Of a DNA stretch of 5,646 nt, positions 1 to 5,646 are shown in pieces. The stretch is taken from contig JALFGI010000147.1 of NCBI GenBank assembly GCA_022777455.1, positions 1 through 5,646 of the forward strand. The letters run 5' to 3'. A program made the position numbers and the translations under genes. The notes beneath the pieces are model-generated. The model was given only the letters and a program-made list of their open reading frames with translations. It made no database searches and was not told the DNA's origin. Source of the DNA: Clostridiales bacterium (lineage in GTDB: Bacteria; Bacillota_A; Clostridia; Oscillospirales; Oscillospiraceae). How positions within the stretch are numbered: position 1 is the stretch's first letter; every line of letters starts with the position of its first letter.

Positions 1-1338
1 AAACGACTGGTTCTGGGCGTGCAGCACCTGTTCGCTATGTTTGGCTCTACCGTTCTGGTCCCGATTCTTACGGGGTTGAGCGTTTCCGCAACGCTGCTCT
101 TTGCAGGTGTTGCAACGCTGCTCATGCACCTGCTGACCGGCAAGAAAGTTCCCGTTTTCCTGGGCTCCTCCTTCGCCTTCCTGGCCGGCTACTTCGCCGT
201 GGTTGCGAACGGTACGGAGATTGGCCTGTCCCAGCGTGAGGCATTGCCCTATGCTTGCGCAGGTGTGGCCTGTGCCGGCCTGCTGTATCTTGTCCTGGCA
301 CTGGTTTGCAAGCTGTTTGGCAGCAAGAATGTGATGCGGTTCTTCCCCCCCGTTGTCACGGGCCCCATTATCATTGCCATTGGCTTGATTCTGGCTCCTT
401 CCGCCATCAACAGCTGCTCCAGCAACTGGCTGGTTGCGCTGGTGGCAATCGTTGTGATCATTGTCTGCAACATCTGGGGCAAGGGTATGATTAAGATCAT
501 CCCCATCCTGATGGGCGTGATTGCTTCTTACCTGTTTGCTGCGGTCACCGGAAACGTGGATTTCAGCGGTGTTGTCTCCGCCAAATGGATTGGCCTGCCT
601 GTCCAGATGCAGGATACCGTTTTCAGCCTCTTCGGCGCGGAGAACTTTGATGCCGGTTTCCTGGTCTCTTCCATCATCATGATTGTGCCCATCGCATTTG
701 CCACCATGATGGAGCATGTGGGTGATATTTCCGCCATCAGCGGCACCATTGAAAAGAACCTGATTGAAGATCCCGGTCTGCACAGAACCCTGATTGGTGA
801 CGGCCTGGGCACTACCATCGCTTCCCTGTTCGGTGCGCCTGCCAACACCACTTACGGCGAGAACACCGGTGTGCTGATTCTGACCAAGGTGTATGATCCC
901 GCCGTTGTCAGACTGGCTGCCGTTTTTGCAATCGTTCTCAGCTTCTGCCCCAAGTTTGCCGCTTTGATTTCGGCAATGCCTGCCGCCACGGTGGGAGGCG
1001 TCTCCATCATTCTGTATGGTATGATTTCTTCCGTTGGTGTTCGCAACATGGTTGAGAACCACACCGATTTCCAGAAGAGCAGAAACATCATTGTTGCCGC
1101 TGTGATCGTGGGCCTGGCGCTGGGCATCAACTTCTCCGGTCTGCTGGGTGCAAACATCACCACCGCAGGAAACAATGCAACCGGCGCCATTACCTTCACC
1201 ATTGGTAGCATGAAGGTGGCTCTGTCCGGTCTGGCAGTTGCTTCCATTGTTGGCATCGTGCTCAATGCCATTCTCCCCGGCAAGCGGGATGAGTACATGC
1301 CCAACGAGGAGAATGCCAGCTCTCTGGGCAAGTTCTGA
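1..1338 (+). CDS. uraA: Uracil permease (NCS2 family), 5'-truncated by window edge
   Basis: Inner-membrane transporter that imports uracil for pyrimidine salvage, by proton symport in the characterised family members. The reading frame is open from base 1, and 445 residues are visible. Compared with E. coli UraA, as I remember it, only about 15-25 N-terminal residues are missing, so the GTG at 19 is internal and not the start. Family landmarks are QHLFAMFGSTVLVP at window residues 8-21, LGSSFAF at about 54-60, MEHVG with Glu238 (the UraA Glu241 position), DPGLHR, and NTTYGENTGV with Glu287 (the UraA Glu290 position). These two glutamates contact uracil in UraA. The NTTYGEN motif favours uracil over xanthine/urate carriers, which have a QNNGV-like motif there. 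Most of the remaining sequence is hydrophobic helices, as expected for a 14-segment fold. The C-terminal tail after about residue 425 is hydrophilic. A strong terminator follows the stop. The promoter and any upstream pyrimidine control lie outside the window. Family certain; uracil specificity likely. Confidence 0.95.
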   Translation, partial: KRLVLGVQHLFAMFGSTVLVPILTGLSVSATLLFAGVATLLMHLLTGKKVPVFLGSSFAFLAGYFAVVANGTEIGLSQREALPYACAGVACAGLLYLVLALVCKLFGSKNVMRFFPPVVTGPIIIAIGLILAPSAINSCSSNWLVALVAIVVIIVCNIWGKGMIKIIPILMGVIASYLFAAVTGNVDFSGVVSAKWIGLPVQMQDTVFSLFGAENFDAGFLVSSIIMIVPIAFATMMEHVGDISAISGTIEKNLIEDPGLHRTLIGDGLGTTIASLFGAPANTTYGENTGVLILTKVYDPAVVRLAAVFAIVLSFCPKFAALISAMPAATVGGVSIILYGMISSVGVRNMVENHTDFQKSRNIIVAAVIVGLALGINFSGLLGANITTAGNNATGAITFTIGSMKVALSGLAVASIVGIVLNAILPGKRDEYMPNEENASSLGKF

Positions 1339-1367
1339 TTCCTGAAATCAAAAAAGCGATAACATGG

Positions 1368-1405
1368 ATGAGGACAGGTTCACCACCTGTCCTCATATTT
1401 TATAA
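1368..1405 (+). terminator. Rho-independent terminator of uraA
   Basis: A perfect 12-bp stem pairs ATGAGGACAGGT (1368-1379) with ACCTGTCCTCAT (1385-1396) around a 5-nt loop. It is followed by ATTTTATAA as the T-tract. It starts 29 bases after the uraA stop codon. An A-rich run at 1346-1355 precedes it. The last eight bases of the T-tract are also the left flanking direct repeat of the neighbouring element. Confidence 0.9.
1398..1405. repeat. Left 8-bp direct repeat (probable target-site duplication)
   Basis: TTTTATAA is repeated exactly at 1676-1683, directly outside the two terminal inverted repeats of the 270-bp element. The base before each copy is also A, so the match is 9 bp if the element's last base is counted. 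AT-rich 8-bp duplications are typical of several transposase families, so the sequence alone does not name the source. Confidence 0.75.
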
Positions 1406-1675
1406 TGTGCATATCGGCTTTGCTCAGCAACGCGACAAATTGTTGTTTAGCGGGCTGATACGGCAACACCCCTTGGCTCTCCCTTTGGGAGAGCTGTCAG
1501 CCGAACAGGCTGACTGAGAGGGTACCGCAGTAAGATAATGGCAGCCGAAATCACGCCATGCTGGCCCTCTCAGTCTGCCCCTTGCGGGGCAGCCAGCTCC
1601 CCCAGAGGGGGAGCCAAGGGGGCATCGGTTCCGGTACGCCAAATTACAATTTGCTGAGTTAAACCGATAAGCACA
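1406..1675 (+). mobile_element. MITE-like palindromic element, copy 1 (270 bp, non-coding)
   Basis: The ends form a 25-bp inverted repeat with 21 matches. The left end begins TGTGCATATCGG and runs to CAGCAA; the right end, read inverted, begins TGTGCTTATCGG and also runs to CAGCAA. Inside lies a second, larger inverted repeat (about 1469-1523 against about 1565-1621). Each of its arms carries two hairpins: left 1476-1494 (8-bp stem, loop TTT) and 1496-1514 (7-bp stem); right 1575-1592 (7-bp stem) and 1596-1614 (8-bp stem, loop AGA). The centre contains CCGCAGTAAGATAATGGCAG. There is no transposase and no credible gene, so any movement would need a transposase supplied in trans. It fills the gap between two convergent genes and is flanked by exact 8-bp direct repeats. 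The boundaries are inferred from the inverted and direct repeats. The element type resembles palindromic repeats I recall as common in Faecalibacterium and relatives. Confidence 0.8.
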
Positions 1676-1683
1676 TTTTATAA
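1676..1683. repeat. Right 8-bp direct repeat (probable target-site duplication)
   Basis: Exact second copy of TTTTATAA, next to the right terminal inverted repeat ending GCACA. On the minus strand it forms most of the T-tract of the aminopeptidase terminator. Confidence 0.75.
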
Positions 1684-1718
1684 AGCAGAGCCGTCCCGGA
1701 AGGATCGGGGCGGCTCTG
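1676..1718 (-). terminator. Rho-independent terminator of the M18 aminopeptidase gene
   Basis: On the minus strand, CAGAGCCG (1718-1711) pairs with CGGCTCTG (1693-1686). The stem continues with CCCG/CGGG after one C-A mismatch and is closed by a 7-nt loop. The stem is followed by CTTTATAAAA. It begins 9 bases after the gene's stop codon. The plus-strand side is followed by TTTGGATTTTT, so the hairpin might also stop transcription coming from the left. Confidence 0.88.
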
Positions 1719-1727
1719 TTTGGATTT

Positions 1728-3113
1728 TTATGCCAGGTAGATGGCCTTGCAGCCCAGCATGGTCATGTAGCAGTCCAGCTTGCTCACCAGCTCCAGGGGA
1801 GCGTGCATGTTCAGCACGGGCACGCCGGCGTCCACGGTGACGATGTTCCGGTTTGCCATGTACGCGGCAACGGTGCCGCCGCCGCCCTGGTCAACCTTGC
1901 CCAGAGTGGCGATCTGCCACAGAACGCCGTTATCCTCGAAGGTCTTGCGCACATGGAGCATGGCCTCGGCGGAGGCGTCGGAAGCGCCGCCCTTGCCCCG
2001 GGAACCGGTGTACTTGCAGATGCTGATGCCGTAGTTCAGGAAGGAGTTGTTCCGCCGGTCGCAGGTTTCGGGGAAGTTGGGGTCGAAGGCGTTGGAAACG
2101 TCGGCGGACAGGCAGAAGGAGTTGGCGAAGCAGTGGCTCAGCTTCACGCCCTGGCCGTCGCAGAGGATCTCCATGAAGTACTCAAAGGCGTGGCTCTGCA
2201 TACCGCTGATGCCCACGGAGCCGATTTCTTCCTTGTCGGCCAGGATGCACACGGCGGTGTGGGTGGGCGTCTCCAGATCGAAGATGGGCTCCAGTTCCGC
2301 GTAGGCGCACACCCGGTCGTCGTGGCCATAGGCAGCCAGCAGACTCCGGTCCAGGCCCACCTCCCGGCACTTGCCGGCGGGGACGATGGTCAGCTCGGCG
2401 CTGCGGAAATCGTCTTCCACAATGCCGTACTTCTCGTTCAGCAGCTTCATCACGTTCAGCTTCACAAGATCTGCGCCCTCACCCTCAATGGGTTCGGTGC
2501 CCAGAATCACGTTCAGCTGTTCGCCGGTGATGACCTCACTGGCGCCCTTCTTCATCTGATCGGCAGCCAGGTGGGGCAGCAGGTCGGACACCATCAGGAT
2601 GGGATCGTTCTCGTCCTCGCCGATGGTCACGGTAATTGTGGTGCCGTCCTTCCGGCAGATGACGCCGTGGATAGCCAGAGGCACGCAGGTCCACTGGTAC
2701 TTCTTGATGCCGCCGTAGTAATGGGTCTTGAAGTAGCTGATTTCGGAATCCTCATACAGGGGCTGGGGCTTCACATCCATCCGGGGAGAGTCCACGTGGG
2801 CGGCGCAGATGTTGGCGCCCTGGGACAGGGGTTCTTTGCCGATGACGGCGATCATGAAGCTCTTGCCACGGTTATTGAAATAAATCTTGTCGCCGGGCTT
2901 CACTTCCATGCCGGGGACGGCGGGGACGAAACCGTGCTTCTCGGCCATATCGGTGGCCCAGGCAGTGGCTTCCCGCTCGGTCTTGCAGGCATCCATAAAT
3001 GCCCGATAGCGCAGGGCATAGGCTTCCATCTCGTTCCGCTGCTCGGCGGACAGCTTGGTGTAGCCGTTCTTGGGAGCGCTGAGGATGGATTCACGCAGTT
3101 CTTCTGTGGTCAT
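1728..3113 (-). CDS. apeA: M18 family metallo-aminopeptidase (aspartyl aminopeptidase-like)
   Basis: Cytoplasmic two-metal exopeptidase that removes N-terminal residues from peptides. Characterised M18 members often prefer Asp/Glu, but the preference cannot be read here. The protein has 461 residues, normal for bacterial M18 enzymes, and no signal peptide. Expected metal ligands and catalytic residues are present in order: His106 in AAHVDSPR (Asp108 beside it), Asp265 in GHDDR, Glu295-Glu296 in DKEEIGS, Asp338 in SADVSNA and His437 in NMHAPLE. Glu295 is the likely general base. The inserted dimerisation-type domain of the family lies roughly at residues 120-250. The glycine-rich QGGGGTVAAYMA segment at 409-420 is typical. 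The ATG start follows AAAGGAG (3127-3121) by 7 bases, and no better in-frame start exists nearby. It is the last minus-strand gene before its terminator and is separated from coaE by a repeat. The symbol is by analogy with clostridial annotation. Confidence 0.94.
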   Translation of the reverse strand: MTTEELRESILSAPKNGYTKLSAEQRNEMEAYALRYRAFMDACKTEREATAWATDMAEKHGFVPAVPGMEVKPGDKIYFNNRGKSFMIAVIGKEPLSQGANICAAHVDSPRMDVKPQPLYEDSEISYFKTHYYGGIKKYQWTCVPLAIHGVICRKDGTTITVTIGEDENDPILMVSDLLPHLAADQMKKGASEVITGEQLNVILGTEPIEGEGADLVKLNVMKLLNEKYGIVEDDFRSAELTIVPAGKCREVGLDRSLLAAYGHDDRVCAYAELEPIFDLETPTHTAVCILADKEEIGSVGISGMQSHAFEYFMEILCDGQGVKLSHCFANSFCLSADVSNAFDPNFPETCDRRNNSFLNYGISICKYTGSRGKGGASDASAEAMLHVRKTFEDNGVLWQIATLGKVDQGGGGTVAAYMANRNIVTVDAGVPVLNMHAPLELVSKLDCYMTMLGCKAIYLA

Positions 3114-3120
3114 TTTCTTT

Positions 3121-3127
3121 CTCCTTT
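3121..3127 (-). promoter_or_regulatory. Ribosome binding site of the M18 aminopeptidase gene
   Basis: AAAGGAG on the minus strand, 7 bases before the ATG at 3113. It supports that start. Confidence 0.85.
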
Positions 3128-3157
3128 ATGTTGTATTCTGTTTCTGATTTTCAAAGA

Positions 3158-3387
3158 AAATTGCATTTTTGCGGGTTGGAGCGGCTGCGTCCTTGGCTCT
3201 CCCTTTGGGAGAGCTGGCAGCCGTCAGTCTGACTGAGAGAGTGCCGCAGTAAGATAAAATGGCAGCGAAATCAAACCATGCTACCCTCTCAGTCTGCCCC
3301 CATAGGGGGAGCCAAGGGCCGCGTGCGGCGGTCAACGTATCGCTGAATTACAATTTATCCGGTTGCTGACAAAGGGTGGCAGCCACA
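3158..3387 (+). mobile_element. MITE-like palindromic element, copy 2 (degenerate; outer limits tentative)
   Basis: Same family and orientation as the element at 1406-1675. The left arm at 3191-3221 matches copy 1 for about 31 bases except one (CCTTGGCTCTCCC, then GGGAGAGCTG and CAGCCG). The centre shares CCGCAGTAAGATAA, ATGGCAGC and GAAATCA, and the right arm shares CCCTCTCAGTCTGCCCC and GGGGGAGCCAAGGG. The right arm lacks about two dozen bases, which removes one of its two hairpins. Beyond the core, AATTACAATTT (3346-3356) and TTGCTGA (3363-3369) match the right flank of copy 1. Counting as in copy 1 places the right tip at CACA (3384-3387), directly against the coaE stop codon. The left tip is unclear: AAATTG at 3158 matches, but no TGTGC end or flanking direct repeat is visible. 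It has no coding content and fills most of the 274-bp coaE-aminopeptidase gap. Confidence 0.7.
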
Positions 3388-3963
3388 TTACATTATACCT
3401 TGTGTATCCAAAAATGCAACGCATTTTTTATGGAAGGCCTCTTGAGTGGAGTCGTTTTCCAGAACAATGTCGCAGCGGCTGCGGAACCAGCCTTCCTCGT
3501 GCTGGGCGGCGATACGGCTGCGGGCGTAGGCCTCCCCGATGCCGTCCCGGAGCATCAGCCGGGCCACCCGGTCCTCCAAGGGGGCGGTGACGGCTACGGT
3601 GATGTCACAAAGCTCATTCAAGCCACTCTCAAACAGGCCAATGGCATCAATGGCTGCCAGGGGAGGCTTCTGTTCCAGCCGGCGCACCACTTCCTTCCGG
3701 ACAGCCAGGTGGGTGATCTCATTCAGGTCCTCCAGGGCGGTGGGGTCGGCAAAGACGATCTGCCCCAGCTTTTTCCGCTCCAGGGTTCCCTGGGAAAAGG
3801 CCTGGGGGAACCGGGCTTGAATGGCGGAAAGCATGGCGGTGTCCGATGCAAGCAGCCGGTGGTAGATTTCGTCGCAGTCCAGCACCAGACCGCCCCGCTG
3901 CTGAATCAGGCGGAGCAGGGTGGTCTTGCCGCAGCCGGTGCCGCCGGTAATTCCCAGAATCAT
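3388..3963 (-). CDS. coaE: Dephospho-CoA kinase
   Basis: Catalyses the last step of coenzyme A synthesis, ATP-dependent phosphorylation of the 3'-hydroxyl of dephospho-CoA, in the cytoplasm. The protein has 191 residues, close to the usual 195-205. The P-loop is at the N-terminus: G7-G-T-G-C-G-K13-T14 within MILGITGGTGCGKTT. DCDEIYH at 29-35 matches the family's acidic DxD substrate segment. LERKKLGQIVF (61-71) followed by LNEITH (80-85) matches the conserved L-R-L-VF / LN-I-H block. FESGL (111-115), RLMLRDGI (135-142) and RIAAQ (150-154) complete the CoaE pattern. The more usual HP after LN-I is HL here. The frame stays open far upstream, but the ATG at 3963 is chosen because the P-loop must begin there, GGAGGA lies 6 bases before it, and it shares ATGA with the tsaC stop. 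That overlap implies one mRNA and translational coupling with tsaC. No clear terminator of its own is visible downstream. Confidence 0.95.
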   Translation of the reverse strand: MILGITGGTGCGKTTLLRLIQQRGGLVLDCDEIYHRLLASDTAMLSAIQARFPQAFSQGTLERKKLGQIVFADPTALEDLNEITHLAVRKEVVRRLEQKPPLAAIDAIGLFESGLNELCDITVAVTAPLEDRVARLMLRDGIGEAYARSRIAAQHEEGWFRSRCDIVLENDSTQEAFHKKCVAFLDTQGIM

Positions 3964-4994
3964 TCGGCTTCCTCCGCGTTGACGATATGGAAGGCAGCGG
4001 CCTTTTTCAGCCGGTTCTGCACGGCGTAGGCCACACCTCCGCCCACCGGGCAGCGGGCATAGACCTGGTGGATGGAGGGATCGTCCAGCTCCCGCAGGGC
4101 GGCGAACAGGCCGGCACTCAGGGTGTTCACATCCGCCTCGCTGCCGTAGGCCAGGGGGGAGCAGTCGGCATAGAGAGGGAGCTCCTCCGTAAAGCACAGA
4201 ACCCGGTCCCCGGGGGTGAAGTGACGGTGGATGTAGGCGGCGGCTTTTTCCCGGCTTCCGGCCACGATTACCACCGGCTCAGCGGGGGCATAGTGGCGGT
4301 ATTTCATGCCTGGGGCCTTCACCACCGCATCCTTGTCGATCTGAGCGGTGACGGCTTTGTCGATTACCAGGTCGCCCAGCACCTCCAGCAGCTGCTCCGG
4401 GGTGATTCCGCCGGGGCGCAGCAGCCGGGGACGTTCCTCCGTCAGGTCCACAATGGTGGATTCCACACCTACCCGGCAGGGGCCTCCGTCCACAATGGCA
4501 TCGATTTTTCCGTCGTGGTCATGGAGCACATGCTCCGCCGTGGTGGTGGAGGGTTTGCCGGAGAGGTTGGCGGAGGGAGCGGCGATGGGTACCCCGGACA
4601 GGCGGATGATGGCCCGGGTGGCATCGTTGTCCGGGCAGCGGACGGCCACGGTGGAAAGGCCTGCCGTGGTGCGCTTGGGAACCACATCCCGGGCAGGGAG
4701 CACCATGGTCAAAGGACCTGGCCAGAATTTGTCCGCCAGGGCATAGGCACTTTCCGGGATGGAATGGCAGAATTTCTCCATTTCCTTTGGCTCGGCTACA
4801 TGGAGAATCAGGGGATTGTCCTGAGGCCGGCCCTTGGCCGCAAAAATGCTGGCTACCGCTGCTTCATCCAGGCCATTGGCCCCCAGACCGTACACGGTTT
4901 CCGTGGGGATGGCCACGAGACCACCCCGGCGGATAATCCCGGCGGCGATTTCGGGGGTGGCAGGGTCGGAAGCGGGGAGAAGAAGTGTTTTCAT
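3960..4994 (-). CDS. tsaC: L-threonylcarbamoyladenylate synthase (long Sua5/YwlC type)
   Basis: Makes threonylcarbamoyl-AMP from threonine, bicarbonate and ATP. This is the activated donor for t6A37 on ANN-decoding tRNAs, which the TsaB/D/E proteins transfer. The 344-residue protein is the long Sua5 form. The YrdC-like catalytic domain spans about 10-205, with PTETVYGLGAN (30-40), KGRPQDNPL (54-62), PGPLT (92-96), RCPDN (119-123), APSANLSG (139-146), GVESTIVD (176-183) and LRPGGIT (192-198). The conserved linker PGMKYRHYAP is at 228-237. A C-terminal Sua5 domain follows, ending with ARCPVGGGVAYAVQNRLKKAA. The start is the ATG at 4994, with AGAAGG 9 bases before it. The frame extends to a TTG at 5039, but that lies in a hairpin loop and would add 15 residues unlike the family. 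The stop overlaps the coaE start (ATGA). Bacillus calls this gene ywlC; sua5 is also used. Confidence 0.95.
   Translation of the reverse strand: MKTLLLPASDPATPEIAAGIIRRGGLVAIPTETVYGLGANGLDEAAVASIFAAKGRPQDNPLILHVAEPKEMEKFCHSIPESAYALADKFWPGPLTMVLPARDVVPKRTTAGLSTVAVRCPDNDATRAIIRLSGVPIAAPSANLSGKPSTTTAEHVLHDHDGKIDAIVDGGPCRVGVESTIVDLTEERPRLLRPGGITPEQLLEVLGDLVIDKAVTAQIDKDAVVKAPGMKYRHYAPAEPVVIVAGSREKAAAYIHRHFTPGDRVLCFTEELPLYADCSPLAYGSEADVNTLSAGLFAALRELDDPSIHQVYARCPVGGGVAYAVQNRLKKAAAFHIVNAEEAE
3970..3975 (-). promoter_or_regulatory. Ribosome binding site of coaE inside the end of tsaC
   Basis: GGAGGA on the minus strand, 6 bases before the coaE ATG and within the last codons of tsaC. It fixes the coaE start despite the long open frame upstream. 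Confidence 0.85.
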
Positions 4995-5003
4995 AGGTTC
5001 GCA

Positions 5004-5009
5004 CCTTCT
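5004..5009 (-). promoter_or_regulatory. Ribosome binding site of tsaC
   Basis: AGAAGG on the minus strand, 9 bases before the ATG at 4994. It favours this start over the upstream in-frame TTG at 5039. Confidence 0.65.
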
Positions 5010-5023
5010 TTGCAAAATGGCAA

Positions 5024-5056
5024 TCAGCGCAGCTGCCAAAAGAACAGCTGCGCTGA
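5024..5056 (-). terminator. Strong hairpin between tpiA and tsaC, possible weak terminator
   Basis: TCAGCGCAGCTG and CAGCTGCGCTGA form a perfect 12-bp GC-rich stem with a 9-nt loop. It starts 20 bases after the tpiA stop on the minus strand. The downstream run is TTGCCATTTTGC, an interrupted and poor T-tract. It may therefore be a leaky terminator, an attenuator or an mRNA-stabilising hairpin. No convincing promoter for tsaC is visible in the 81-base gap, which fits some read-through from tpiA. Confidence 0.6.
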
Positions 5057-5075
5057 ATTACGTTCAGTTCCGAAA

Positions 5076-5646
5076 TTACACGGTGGGCTGGTTGGCAGCC
5101 TCGATGATCTTCACGAACTTCTCGGGCACCAGGGAGGCACCGCCGATCAGACCACCATCGATGTCGGGCTGAGCCAGCAGCTCGAAAGCGTTCTTCTCGT
5201 TCATGGAGCCACCGTACAGGATGGAGATGGCCCGGGCATTCTTGGAGGAATACAGCTTGCGCACCACGGTGCGGATGTTCTCACAGACTTCCTCAGCCTG
5301 CTCGGGGGTAGCGGTACGGCCGGTGCCGATGGCCCAGATGGGCTCGTAGGCAATGATGACCTTGCGGATCTTCTCCTCGGGCACGCCCTTCAGACCCAGC
5401 TTGATCTGCATGGCGATCCACTCGTCGGTGATGCCGGCTTCACGCTGCTCCAGGGACTCGCCGCAGCACATGATGGGCACCAGACCGGCGTCCAGAGCGG
5501 CCAGAACCTTGGCATTGACATCGGCGTCGGTCTCGCCCATGGCGCGGCGCTCGGAGTGGCCGATGATCACGTACTTGCAGCCGGCGTCCACCAGCATATT
5601 GGTGGCAATCTCACCGGTGTAAGCGCCGGAGGGGTTGGGGTTGCAG
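5076..5646 (-). CDS. tpiA: Triose-phosphate isomerase, 5'-truncated by window edge
   Basis: Glycolytic and gluconeogenic enzyme that interconverts dihydroxyacetone phosphate and glyceraldehyde 3-phosphate, cytoplasmic, normally a dimer of TIM barrels. About 190 C-terminal residues are visible out of the usual 250 or so. The frame stays open to the window edge, reading [16 protein letters not shown] before the Met at 5597, which matches the family's SGA-TGE-S-ML block; that Met is therefore internal. Catalytic and binding motifs are the electrophilic His in IGHSERR, the catalytic Glu in [11 protein letters not shown] with the flexible phosphate-gripping loop 6, and the phosphate-binding YGGSMN and GGLIGGASL segments. 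It ends in a normal C-terminus ([11 protein letters not shown]). In Firmicutes tpiA usually sits in a gapA-pgk-tpiA-gpmI cluster; those genes, if present, would lie outside the window to the right, except that gpmI is not the next gene here. A hairpin follows the stop. Confidence 0.97.
   Translation of the reverse strand, partial: CNPNPSGAYTGEIATNMLVDAGCKYVIIGHSERRAMGETDADVNAKVLAALDAGLVPIMCCGESLEQREAGITDEWIAMQIKLGLKGVPEEKIRKVIIAYEPIWAIGTGRTATPEQAEEVCENIRTVVRKLYSSKNARAISILYGGSMNEKNAFELLAQPDIDGGLIGGASLVPEKFVKIIEAANQPTV

Noticed and set aside
1441..1625. Direct repeats with spacers that might suggest a CRISPR array, or a tRNA-like fold
   Set aside because: The repeated units are inverted and there is no regular repeat-spacer pattern. 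No cloverleaf with T-arm and acceptor stem can be drawn.
1424..1642. 72-codon minus-strand frame inside repeat copy 1 (and a similar 69-codon frame at 3126-3335 in copy 2)
   Set aside because: Both lie in palindromic repeat DNA, the peptides differ between copies because of indels, and neither has a convincing ribosome binding site.
3132..3154. Possible promoter for the aminopeptidase gene on the minus strand (TTGAAA followed 17 bases later by ACATAA)
   Set aside because: The -10 box match is poor and would directly abut the AAAGGAG ribosome binding site, leaving the site outside or at the very end of the transcript.
1803..3236. 477-codon open frame on the plus strand, antisense to the M18 aminopeptidase gene and longer than it
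   Set aside because: The product is a repetitive Gly/Val/His/Ala-rich string with no family resemblance. It exists because the minus-strand gene's GC-biased third positions remove stops on the opposite strand. The minus strand carries the full set of M18 catalytic residues and a ribosome binding site.
3376..4029. 217-codon plus-strand frame opposite coaE
   Set aside because: It is antisense to a clear coaE with P-loop and CoaE motifs. The product is low-complexity and shows no recognisable domain.
3964..4197. In-frame upstream extension of coaE to a start at 4197
   Set aside because: It overlaps the conserved Sua5 C-terminal region of tsaC, encodes a Pro/Gly/Arg-rich peptide unlike CoaE, and the strong ribosome binding site and P-loop place the start at 3963.
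5051..5061. CGCTGAATTAC after tpiA is identical to part of the copy 2 right flank (3341-3351)
   Set aside because: Only 11 bases match and no other part of the element is present. Half of the match belongs to the hairpin stem, so chance is the simpler explanation.

Overview
The window looks like ordinary chromosome from a moderately GC-rich Firmicute. An anaerobic gut Clostridia member of the Oscillospiraceae/Ruminococcaceae type (Faecalibacterium-like) is the best guess. The guess rests on the gene types, on strong AGGAGG-type ribosome binding sites, and on an interspersed palindromic repeat beginning CCTTGGCTCTCCCTTTGGGAG, a type I associate with that group from memory. No marker gene fixes the species.

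Layout. Positions 1-1338 (+) hold nearly all of a uracil permease, cut at the left edge and ended by a strong terminator. All other genes are on the minus strand, transcribed right to left. They are triose-phosphate isomerase (5646-5076, cut at the right edge), threonylcarbamoyl-AMP synthase of the long Sua5/YwlC type (4994-3960), dephospho-CoA kinase (3963-3388, sharing ATGA with the previous stop) and an M18 metallo-aminopeptidase (3113-1728), which has its own terminator. The permease and the aminopeptidase converge. The 389-bp gap between them is filled by the two terminators and a 270-bp MITE-like element. A second, degenerate copy fills most of the 274-bp gap between coaE and the aminopeptidase gene.

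How the genes work together. These are separate housekeeping functions: pyrimidine salvage, peptide breakdown, CoA synthesis, tRNA t6A modification and glycolysis. Only tsaC and coaE are clearly coupled in translation. tpiA is separated from tsaC by a strong hairpin with a poor U-tract, so read-through is possible.

Most notable signal. Copy 1 of the repeat has 25-bp terminal inverted repeats (21/25 matching) and is flanked by a perfect 8-bp direct repeat, TTTTATAA. That octamer is also the T-tract of both convergent terminators, so the insertion appears to have duplicated the shared T-tract and left each terminator intact. I found no new defence, biosynthetic or mobile gene system here.
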